From Dallia pectoralis (Eukaryota; Chordata; Actinopteri; Esociformes; Umbridae): 64,000 bases of DNA. Position numbers and translations under genes: made by a program. This document shows, piece by piece, positions 24,373-33,516 of this stretch (its first letter is position 1; each line of letters starts with the position of its first letter). Below the pieces are notes generated by a model. It worked only from the letters and a program-made list of their open reading frames with translations. It was not told the origin of the DNA and searched no databases. The stretch covers positions 18,147,507 through 18,211,506 of the forward strand of contig CM055743.1 of the NCBI GenBank assembly GCA_029465975.1, given 5' to 3'.

Positions 24373-25299
24373 TCAGTCCTGGAGGATCTGTGAGGGACAA
24401 CAGTCGTTGGCATGGTTACACTTTAAAATATGCAGTTTTGCCAGGAAGCTCCTGAGACAGTGATTAAGCATGCTCCTGACGGCCGCCGAGGAGAAGTAAA
24501 AAATAATCGGGTCCAGGCACGCGTTCAAGGTGCTAGAGAGCAACGCGAATTCCCTCAAACTTTCTATGTCTTGTTGCCAGACATATCCCAACAAATGGGA
24601 CAAGTTGTACGGGCCAAAGCAGACGGCAAACACCAGCAGGGTGCCGAGAGCCAGACCAACGGCACGAAGCCGCCGCCGCCGGCCGATGTTGGGCAGCCGA
24701 GACAAAATGTGGATCAAGTTGACATAGCAGAAGGTGCAAACCAGGAAGGGGATGCAGAAGAGCACCAGGAATAACTCCAGACGCACCGGGAGAAGGATGC
24801 GAAGTTCAGGTTTGGTGAAGTTCCGGTAGCATTCCAGGGGGGCGGTGCCGTTCCTCTCCTTCCACTGGGGAACGATGTACACGATGCTGAGGTTCAGCGA
24901 AGACACCACCCAGAACGTGATGCTGGCCGCCACGGCGTAGCGGGGCCTACGGCACAGGGCGTATCTGATGGGGAAGGCGACACCCAGGTAGCGCTCCACG
25001 CTCACGCCCGTCAGGAACAGGGTGCTGTTGTAGATGGTCGAGTAGAACAGGAACCCGGTGATGGGACACAGTTCGAACGGTAGGATCCAGTTCATGTCGT
25101 CTACGGCTTCCTTCATTTTGAAGGGCAGGAAGGCGAGGAAGATGAGGTCTGAAATGGTCAGGTTGAGGAGCAGGATGTCAATGGGGGCAGGCTTGTGCCG
25201 GACCTTCTGGCAAAAGGTGCAAAATGCCAGGATGTTGGCGGGTACTCCGATCAGGAAGGTGATGATGTAGACAGACAGCAAGAGATTGACGATGGGCAT
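24373..25299 (-). CDS. Free fatty acid receptor 2/3-like GPCR (copy A)
   Basis: Class A GPCR for short-chain fatty acids, signalling through Gi/Gq at the plasma membrane (family knowledge). The coding region is intronless, 308 aa, with seven hydrophobic helices. Hallmarks are GVPANILAF (TM1), PIDILLLNLTISDL (TM2), ERYLGVAFP at the end of TM3, LPVRLEL (TM5), FGPYNLSHLLGY (TM6) and LNACLDPIIFYFSS (TM7). The family's carboxylate-binding trio is present: Arg in LPVRLEL, His in NLSHLLG and Arg in LREFALL. The first Met gives a very short N-terminus, typical of FFAR2/3. Paralogue number cannot be set without a tree. It shares strand with two further FFAR genes, forming a tandem cluster as on human 19q13. 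Confidence 0.92.
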   Translation of the reverse strand: MPIVNLLLSVYIITFLIGVPANILAFCTFCQKVRHKPAPIDILLLNLTISDLIFLAFLPFKMKEAVDDMNWILPFELCPITGFLFYSTIYNSTLFLTGVSVERYLGVAFPIRYALCRRPRYAVAASITFWVVSSLNLSIVYIVPQWKERNGTAPLECYRNFTKPELRILLPVRLELFLVLFCIPFLVCTFCYVNLIHILSRLPNIGRRRRLRAVGLALGTLLVFAVCFGPYNLSHLLGYVWQQDIESLREFALLSSTLNACLDPIIFYFSSAAVRSMLNHCLRSFLAKLHILKCNHANDCCPSQILQD

Positions 25300-26060
25300 G
25301 GCGATTTGTCTACTCCATCAGACACTTGGAGACTGAACAAAACTGGAAAGAGACGAGAGAGCACTGGAATATGTAACATAATTTATTCAAAGATGTTTTC
25401 TGTCAATAGGAGTTGTTACTTGTCAACTGTCTGTTTGTGTTTTTTTCACCCTGTATATAAAGATATGTATATACCTGTGTATAACGAATAGGTATATTGA
25501 TTAAACGTGAAGGGATTGATTCATAATATTAAACGTATCAAACACAACATGTACAGACTGATGCAATCCTACTGCAAATCAACAAAACATTAAAACACAG
25601 GCGACGTTGACGATTTTAGACATAACCACAGTTATTGATACCTGATTTATACGGTCACAAACGGGAGTTATGACAAGTCATATATTTGGTATGGATGAAC
25701 TCACCTCGGGTGGTTTTGAAAGTCCGGATTTGTCACATCACAGTCCAACAGGGTCTTCAAATGAGCTGCTAGTGCAGGCAGATCTTCCCAAACCGCATTG
25801 CCTAATGCAAAAGTGACTGTAATTTGCTCCGGAAATTTAATAAGCTGCTGTCACTATCTCTAGCCGATGCTCTCCAAACAGTGTCTCTCGGCAACCCCTG
25901 AACGTCTAATTCAGGTACACTACCTGTCCATCATTTTTTTATTAAACACCTCTTGTTCCAGTTTTAATTAATATTCACACGGTTAATGTCTGTTGTGGAA
26001 TGTTTTGTTTGTTGACTGGGAAATGGTTTAAGTGAAAACACTGTAATTAATACAATTGCA

Positions 26061-26905
26061 GGTAGGACAGGCTGTGTAGTAAACAGTTTTAAACCTGTTG
26101 GGGGCCTTGGTAGAACAGGCTGTACAGTAAACAGTTTAAACCTGTTGGGGGCCTTGGTAGAACAGGCTGTACAGTAAACAGTTTTAAACCTGTTGGGGGC
26201 CTTGGTAGAACAGGCTGTACAGTAAACAGTTTAAACCTGTTGGGGACCTTGGTAGAACAGGCTGTACAGTAAACATTTTAAACCTGTTGGGGGCCTTGGT
26301 AGAACAGGCTGTACAGTAAACAGTTTAAACCTGTTGGGGACCTTGGTAGAACAGGCTGTACAGTAAACAGTTTAAACCTGTTGGGGGCCTTGGTAGAACA
26401 GGCTGTACAGTAAACAGTTTAAACCTGTTGGGGGCCTTGGTAGAACAGGCTGTACAGTAAACAGTTTAAACCTGTTGGGACCCATTGGGGACCTTGATAG
26501 AACAGGCTGTAGAGTAAACAGTTTAAACCTGTTGGGGGCCTTGGTAGAACAGGCTGTACAGTAAACAGTTTAAACCTGTTGGGACCCATTGGGGACCTTG
26601 ATAGAACAGGCTGTAGAGTAAACAGTTTAAACCTGTTGGGACCCATTGGGGACCTTGGTAGAACAGGCTGTACAGTAAACAGTTTAAACCTGTTGGGACC
26701 CATTGGGGGCCTTGGTAGAACAGGCTGTACAGTAAACAGTTTAAACCTGTTGGGACCCATTGGGGGCCTTGGTAGAACAGGCTGTACAGTAAACAGTTTA
26801 AACCTGTTGGGACCCATTGGGGACCTTGGTAGAACAGGCTGTACAGTAAACAGTATTAAACCTGTTGGGGACCTTGGTAGAACAGGCTGTACAGAAAACA
26901 GTTTT
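26061..26905. repeat. 47/57-bp minisatellite
   Basis: Repeats of a 47-bp unit carrying 'agaacaggctgtacagtaaa' and 'cctgttgggggccttgg'. Towards the right end a 57-bp variant with an extra 'acccattggg' prevails and has been amplified as its own subfamily. Because 57 is a multiple of three, it creates spurious repetitive open frames on both strands. Confidence 0.95.
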
Positions 26906-28065
26906 GAGAAACGAATTCATTGAAGATGCATTTTTAATTCATGCATTTTATTTTTTTTCTTTGTTAAGCACATTGAATTGCTTTTACGTATGAATTATCG
27001 TGCTATATGAATAAACCAGCTTGCATAATGTACTTTGAAATTAAAGCATACAACAAATAAACTGTTTATAAACAACAAAAATTAATGTCGTTCCTTATTT
27101 ATGTACATTTTTGACCCATTAAAGTTGACTTCTTTTGCAGACATAACTGCTGTTGCGTTTCTTGTACAACTGATTTCTGTTCAGAAGGTGTTTCCTAACA
27201 CTATTGCAGAAGTTCCTAAAATTGCACCAGTAGATTTGTTTTCATCTTTCTGTCCAGTTTCTCACAAACTAACTCGATGATGTTTAAGTCTGTAGACTTC
27301 TGGCCAAATCATGATTTCAATGTGTTGTTCTGTGAGCCTATTACGCTGTGGACTCAGAATGGCTGTACATTTTTAACCCATTACTTGTTCCTTGGAAAAT
27401 ATTTTTTCTCTAACACTGATAACAAGGCAGCTTATATACTTATATAACATTTATGATAAATGTTTAATCGTTTTAGCAATTACATATTTACATTACATAA
27501 AAAAAGTAAAACGACAAACTGGAAGAACTTGTTATGTTCTCTGCAATAGGACATTTTACAGTTCACAATTCTTTTACAGAAAACACAAAACGCTAACGCT
27601 AAATTAATGTTGGCAAAGATAAAAAATACTTCTAATATGATCATCTATATGGCAGCAAAGTGTTGCAAAAGTTTTAGGCCATTTGCATGAAAATCCAGCG
27701 AGAATTGGACAAATAAAGTAGAGGACACTGAGATTGTCTCTGAATCTCCCAAAAGTGGACACTTTGGATGAATGCTTATTTGTCAATATATAACCTGATA
27801 GTAAACATACAACAATGTGAGGTTAAATACAATATAATGTTTACACACTCCCAACACTGTCATGCATATTTGATCATTTGATTCCCATAAAAGGTACTAA
27901 CAGTAGTAGCAACAATATTATAGATCCAATGCTCCAAATCACACAGCTATGCAATAAATTCTAAGTAACCCAGACAACACTGATGTAACATCAACACAAA
28001 CATCACGTTGAGTAATAATTGTACCAGAATTTGGTGGTGACTCATGGGTGCTACAGTGGTGAACG

Positions 28066-28147
28066 TGTGTGTCTGTCTGTGTATGTAAGTGTGTGTCTGT
28101 CTGTCTGTGTGTGTGTCTGGGTCTGTGTCTGTGTGTGTGTGTGTGTC
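28066..28147. repeat. TG/TCTG-rich simple repeat
   Basis: Interrupted TG and TCTG runs just downstream of FFAR copy B. Confidence 0.85.
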
Positions 28148-28337
28148 TATGAGCTAGTATCATCCAGACATGATTTTGTCATAAGCTTCGCACACCATCT
28201 AAGAGCTGCAATGAAGAAATCATGACACTTAGCTTTGTACATTTCAGACGAATTCGCTGAAACGTATATGTTTACCGAAATCTCAAAACGACACTACTGC
28301 GCAATACATTGTAAAAAATGTGAACATAATTTCTTGT

Positions 28338-29348
28338 TCAACAGGTGTCCTCGGTATCCGCCATGACGGAAGCGCCAAGTCTTTGGCTCGACGAGGGGAG
28401 GGATTCGTTGGGTTTTGGCGTATTATCAGTCTGGCCGGCTGTGGCCTTCGGTTTGAGCCTGGTCTTGACTGACTTCAGGCAGATGTTGAGCCTGCTTCGA
28501 ACCGCAGAGGAGGAGAAGTAGAAGACAATGGGGTCCAGGCAGGCGTTGAAGGTCGTGAGCAGAAGGGCGTGTTTTCGCCACCGCGGGATGTTCCCGTCTA
28601 CCATCCCGAACACATGGGAAACGTTGTAGGGCCCGAAGCAGAGCGTGAACACGGCGAGAGTACCGAGGGCCAAACCGATGGCCCTCGTGCGGCGGGTCCG
28701 CGGTATGTTGGCCATCCGGGACAGGATACGAATGAAGTTGACGTAGCAGAAGATGCAAATCAGGAGAGGGACGCAGAAGAGCAGGACAAATAGCTCGACG
28801 CGCACCGCGTGAAGGGACTCGAGTTCACTTTTAGTGAAGTTGCTGTAGCAGTATTTGTTGCTGGCGTTTTTTCTGATTTCCATGTGCAGGACGACGCTGC
28901 AGTTGACCAACGACGTGATCCAGAAAATCACACAGGCCACCTGGGTGTGGACGATCCGTCCTGGGGCTGTGAACCGTATGGGATACGCCACGCTGAGGTA
29001 CCGTTCCACGCTCACGGCGGTCAGGAGGAGGGTGCTGTTGTAAATGGTCGAGTAGAACAGGAAACCGGTGACTGGACACAGGAAGCGAGGGAGGCTCCAT
29101 ATTCCATTATCAGCGGCCTCCTTCATCTTAAACGGCAGGAAGATGAGGAAGATGAGGTCCGAGATGGTCAGGTTCAGTAGCAGGATATCGATGGGTGTGG
29201 GTTTGCGGTGCACCTTTTGGCAAAAAGTGTAAAATGCCAGGATGTTGGCGGGCACCCCGATCACAAAAGTGGTGATGTACACAAACAGTGCAAAGCCAAT
29301 GGGATACGACTGGTCATTTCCCCCAGAAGCTGCGGTTGTTGATACCAT
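28338..29348 (-). CDS. Free fatty acid receptor 2/3-like GPCR (copy B)
   Basis: Intronless class A GPCR, 336 aa from the chosen start. It is close to copy A: GVPANILAFYTFCQKV, PIDILLLNLTISDL, ERYLSVAYP, VRVELFVLLF, FGPYNVSHVFGM and FNACLDPIVFYFSSSAV. The binding trio is intact (Arg in AVRVEL, His in NVSHVFG, Arg in RWRKHALL). I chose the Met at 29348 over the in-frame Met at 29378. A strong 3' splice site (tctcttgtag) lies between them, suggesting a noncoding 5' exon spliced 9 nt upstream of this ATG. The C-tail is longer than in copy A, rich in Ser/Thr/Lys, and ends near MADTEDTC. Confidence 0.92.
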   Translation of the reverse strand: MVSTTAASGGNDQSYPIGFALFVYITTFVIGVPANILAFYTFCQKVHRKPTPIDILLLNLTISDLIFLIFLPFKMKEAADNGIWSLPRFLCPVTGFLFYSTIYNSTLLLTAVSVERYLSVAYPIRFTAPGRIVHTQVACVIFWITSLVNCSVVLHMEIRKNASNKYCYSNFTKSELESLHAVRVELFVLLFCVPLLICIFCYVNFIRILSRMANIPRTRRTRAIGLALGTLAVFTLCFGPYNVSHVFGMVDGNIPRWRKHALLLTTFNACLDPIVFYFSSSAVRSRLNICLKSVKTRLKPKATAGQTDNTPKPNESLPSSSQRLGASVMADTEDTC

Positions 29349-30239
29349 TGTTGTCACTACAAGAGACGAGAACATCATGGTCAGTTAAACATTTGACATT
29401 TACCCTCAGCAAAAACAATTTAATTATTTACTTGTTACTTCATCATCGTCACAGATGAAGGGCATTTTCTGTTGAGTTATTCTGTTAACGACAATGTGAT
29501 ATTAAACAATTTAAACAGCAGCTTGTTTAGCCGTATATATCATGGCCTGTCTATGAAAACATCATAATTGTGCTCTGTAAATATGTAAGACATTTTAATA
29601 ACCAATTATTGCAAGAGCATTATGATGCAAAGACCACCAACAGGCTTAGGAACAGTTTCTAACCAGCTGCTGTTACCCTGCTGACCTCTGAAACGCCCCT
29701 TGCCCGGCACAGTAATACCTTATTTATTTAATCTGACATTTGCACAATGCATTCTGTTTGTACTCCCCATTGCTACCTTATTGCTACCTTATTTATTTAA
29801 TCTGCCAACTGAAAATTTGACAAGATAGCTTGATAGTGATTATTTTTTACACATTTAAAGAAGTGCTTTTTCAATAAATCTTAAGTAGGATTAATTACAG
29901 TGCACAGGCAGATGCTTTTGGTTACTTTAAGTATTTTCTCATATAATTACAGTAATGTGAAACAATAGGGGCACCCCATGATATATATAAAGTTATTTTT
30001 AATCAATATTTGATCTCCGCTCAAACAATATCTATTGATAAAGGTAATATAAATATAATATAAAGTAATTCAACTGAAGATGCCATTATCAGAAATGTCT
30101 TTATCAGAAATGAGATTATCAGAAATGAGATTATTTCAGCCAAAGGGGAAATACCAGCTATTAGTGTAACGAATCGAGAGACAGACACCGACACAGGGCG
30201 AACTAAGGTCATTTAAGAAAAAATCTATAAGACAAGATA

Positions 30240-30655
30240 TAAGCAAACGTAACGTTGGCATATACCAGACAAAGACCGACAACACACATGGAAAAACACG
30301 ACAATTGGGGCATCGTTGTAAATATGACCCTGCCACCGGTTTATCTGCTTTCCTTCCTTGGACCGCTTTTTGGTTTTGACCACAGCAGAGCGGGAACACC
30401 CACGAAAGCTGCAGTTTTGGAGATGCTTTGACCCAGTGGTCAAGCCATCACATTATGGTCCTTGTCAAAGTCTCTCAGATCCTTTCACTTGCCTGTTTTC
30501 TCGGCTTCTAACACATCAATTTTAAGGACAAAATGCTCACTTACTGCCTAATATATTCCACCCAGTGACAGGTGCCACGATAACACAATTATAAGTGTTA
30601 TTCACTTCACCTGTCAGTCATAATGTTATGCTAATTGGTGTATATTCAGTGGATA
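30240..30655 (-). mobile_element. Tc1/mariner-type transposon relic (5' part)
   Basis: Read on the - strand, it starts at a degenerate terminal repeat (near 'tagcataacattatgactga') and runs into a decayed transposase N-terminus. Readable pieces include SKHLQNCSFRGCSRSAVV and RSKEGKQINRWQGH, which resemble the helix-turn-helix region of a fish Tc1-like transposase. Stops and frameshifts are present and the catalytic part is missing, so it is inactive. Confidence 0.75.
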
Positions 30656-30840
30656 TTAAAAGTCTACACACCCCTGTTGAAATGACAGGTTTTTGTGATG
30701 TGAATTTTCAGAACTTTTTACACCTTTAATGTGACCTATAACACGAACAATTCAATTGAAAAACAAACACATCTATTAAAGCATTTTATTTTTGTTCTTA
30801 ATTTTCTAAAGGAATAGGAACCATATTGTATTTCATTAAA
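30656..30840. repeat. End fragment of a second teleost DNA element
   Basis: 'aaaagtctacacacccctg' followed by 'tttaatgtgacctataacac' and 'aattcaattgaaaaacaaac' matches a fish DNA-transposon end that I recognise but cannot name reliably. It abuts the Tc1 relic. Confidence 0.5.
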
Positions 30841-32385
30841 ACATCCTTTACTGATGGTATAGCTATTTTTTCAACTGCACAAATTGTTAAGTAAATAAGT
30901 GAATTATCTTACCGTAAAAGCCGCTTCCTTCACTCATATTTATTTCGGCTTACTGTTGGCTTCCTGTGGGTTTACTCTGAATTTGTTGTGTTGTACTCAC
31001 ATTAGGATGTATCGATAACAAGGAAATGACAAACAGCCAATGAGGAAATCGTGTGTCAAGTTACATCTTAAAGACTCATCACGCATGGTTTTTGGTAAAC
31101 TAATGCTTTCCCTTAATTGATCATATATTATTAATGTCTGCTCTAAATGGGGGATTTATTCAAAGACTCAGCGTTTTGAATTCAGGACAATAAACCAAAC
31201 AAGATACTGATAGAGATACACTATCATACAGAGATAAATGCCAGGGTGAAGGGGCAGTGCCATGGGCCGTGCCAACAGAGTCATGTTTCTATGGGAACTC
31301 AGCAGCACTTCAGATGCCCATCGATTTCTTCTTTTGGCCCTTTTTATCCGGCACGTGGTCTGGAAATCTGAGCCACCCTTTCAGCCACAGGTCCTCTACT
31401 CTCTAGCTGCTTGGCAACGTGTCACCCTGTCACCCTTATATATTGTATTCAGATATTTATCCTGCACAATGAATGTAGCGATGTAGTTCAAATGTATAAT
31501 TAATCAACAATAAGTATCATATTTTATAATACAATGTCATGCTCAGGTTCTTAGTTTAAATCATACTTCATGATTTTAAAAAAACTTTTAGCTTAACAGA
31601 ACTGTATCTTATAATCAGAATTTGCTGCTATCAGCATATGAACATTACAGTAACTTTACATAAGTACTGGGCCTTTCACTACTTGCTGTGATGTCAGGAC
31701 CTAAGCATCACAGAGAGTAGTCATACATGTGCATCTCAGATAAGCCTTAGTGTTCATTCCACCTCTGCTTATCTGTCTGACGATGTTTATAAAAGCCACA
31801 AAGAGCATTCAGAGTATCACTTTAATTTCTTATCTCGAACTCTCTAAAGTATTTACTGTTGAAAGTTATAAGAACCCATAGTCCGGTTGAAAAAGGTGCC
31901 TAAACACGAGCAATGAAATAGAGTGTCAAATACACTTATGCAATACTTAGTTATGTTGTTTACAAACAAATATGAAAGTAGATAGAGAATAAATTGAGAA
32001 TACCTGACATTCACGAGGTCCCCATTAATTTTGTCAGTAATTGTCAGTCGGATATTATAATTCGCATGACATAAGTCGATGCACAAATGTGAAAGAAATT
32101 CACATTAAAGTGTATCTCTACCCAAAGGCAGAATGGGAAAACAGGAATTTTGGCCAAAAAAAAAATATATGGCATTCAAATAGACTTGCCTGACATTTGT
32201 TGTATTTAATAAAGCAATCTTTTAATAATTCCCGGGAAAAAAAATCTGAATAACAGGATATTTATTGTATAGATAAATAACAGGAAGTACCAGTACTGAA
32301 ATAAGGTAAATTATGTTTATAAAGTGACTATATGTTATGTGTGATTGTGCGTATGTGTGTGTGTTGAGTCTAACTCAGTGTGAGT

Positions 32386-32387
32386 TT

Positions 32388-32418
<31 letters not shown>
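32386..32418. repeat. (TG)n microsatellite
   Basis: About 33 bp of TG repeats close to the 3' end of FFAR copy C. Confidence 0.85.
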
Positions 32419-32419
<1 letters not shown>

Positions 32420-32475
32420 ATGTAGTCGGTGTGTGTCGATAATGCAAACAGACCAGAGGGCAAATAAATATCGTG

Positions 32476-33516
32476 TCAGTGTTGTTTCAAAGTCTTATGC
32501 TCTTGGGATTCCACTCCTATGTTATGCGTGGACGGTGGAGATTTCTCCTGAGGTAACTCGTTGAGGTTTCCTCCAGACTTCAGGGATGCGTCTCCTCGTA
32601 CATCAACCTGAGGGTCACGCGTGTTGGTCCGGTAACTGTGGCGATGACGCTCCCCTGTCAGCCTGTATGTGCTCCGTAGCCCGTTGCTAGGCGACAACAT
32701 CAGCATGACAACAGGCTCCAGGAACACATTACAGGAGCTGGACAGCATTGCCTGAGTCCTCCAGGTGACGTTCTCCTGCAGCGCGAACCCCACAAAATGT
32801 GAGACGTTGTAGGGCGCGTAGCAGACCACAAACACCGCCAGCGTGGAAAGGGCCACTGCCAAGACGCGCCTCTTTCTCGCGGCGGACAGGGAGGATTGCC
32901 AGACCAGGGCCACACAGCGCTGGGTGCAGAAGACGGTCACGGCCAAAGGCAGCACGAAGAGGAGCAGCCCCATCTCCAGGCGCAGCGGCAGCAGGAATCC
33001 CAGCTGGTCCTCGGTGAAGTTGTCGAAGCAGGCCGACATGTTTGAGGCGGATGTGTGCACGAAGCTGCCCCCGCCCTCCAGCGCCAGGCCCAGGCCCAGG
33101 TGTAGCAAAACCACCGCCCAGAGCGTGACGCTGACGAAGCAGGAGATGCGTCCGCTCCGGTACAGTTTGTAGCTGATCGGGAAGGCGATGCTGAGGTAGC
33201 GGCCTACCGTCACAGCCGTAATGAAGAGGCAGCTGCCGTAAATCGACGAGAACAGGAAGAAGCTGTAGACGGGGCAGAGGAATAACGGAAGGGCCCAGTT
33301 CTGAAGGATTGTCTCCAGGGCCTTGACGGGCAGCCATGCCACCAGTGCCAGGTTAGCCACGCACAGGTTCAGGGCATAGATCACGTTGGGCGTGGCTCCT
33401 CGCTTGCGGGCTTTGCGGATGTAAATGAAGAGCACCAGCAGGTTCGAGGGCAGACCCAGCAGGAAGGTGAAGGAGTAGACAATGAGAGGGACAAAGATTC
33501 TGGTGAACACTTGCAT
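32476..33516 (-). CDS. ffar1: Free fatty acid receptor 1-like GPCR (copy C)
   Basis: Intronless class A GPCR, 346 aa. FFAR1 identity rests on TPNVIYALNL and LPVKALETIL in TM2, the GRY (not ERY) triplet in GRYLSIAFP, and LHLGLGLALEGGG in the region before TM5. FFAR1 is the medium/long-chain fatty acid receptor. Key residues seen are Arg in LPLRLEM (TM5), His in YNVSHFVGF (TM6) and Arg in TWRTQAML (TM7). Human FFAR1 has Asn at the TM6 position, so the His is an FFAR2/3-like feature here. TM7 reads NVFLEPVVMLML, with Glu in place of the usual Asp or Asn before Pro. A 3' splice site (tagtttcccag) lies one base before the ATG, suggesting a noncoding 5' exon. The C-tail is long and polar. Confidence 0.88.
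   Translation of the reverse strand: MQVFTRIFVPLIVYSFTFLLGLPSNLLVLFIYIRKARKRGATPNVIYALNLCVANLALVAWLPVKALETILQNWALPLFLCPVYSFFLFSSIYGSCLFITAVTVGRYLSIAFPISYKLYRSGRISCFVSVTLWAVVLLHLGLGLALEGGGSFVHTSASNMSACFDNFTEDQLGFLLPLRLEMGLLLFVLPLAVTVFCTQRCVALVWQSSLSAARKRRVLAVALSTLAVFVVCYAPYNVSHFVGFALQENVTWRTQAMLSSSCNVFLEPVVMLMLSPSNGLRSTYRLTGERHRHSYRTNTRDPQVDVRGDASLKSGGNLNELPQEKSPPSTHNIGVESQEHKTLKQH

Larger units (their letters stand above)
25300..28337. other. Intergenic DNA between FFAR copies A and B
   Basis: The 5' flank of copy A is on the left. A 0.85-kb minisatellite occupies 26.06-26.91 kb and a TG-rich tract lies near 28.1 kb. The remainder is AT-rich without recognisable exons. A noncoding 5' exon for copy A may lie within a few hundred bases of 25.3 kb. 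Confidence 0.5.
29379..32475. other. Intergenic DNA between FFAR copies B and C
   Basis: AT-rich DNA with a Tc1/mariner relic and an adjoining DNA-element fragment (30.24-30.84 kb) and a TG microsatellite at 32.4 kb. No exon is recognised. 5' exons of copy B may lie at the left end. Confidence 0.5.

Noticed and set aside
24430..24774. 114-aa + strand open frame
   Set aside because: Antisense of the FFAR copy A coding region.
26419..26923. Repetitive open frames on both strands
   Set aside because: Created by 57-bp minisatellite units; no conserved protein.
32729..33337. 202-aa open frame overlapping the third GPCR
   Set aside because: Shadow frame of the ffar1-like coding sequence; composition (Pro, Arg, Gly) is typical of an off-frame reading.
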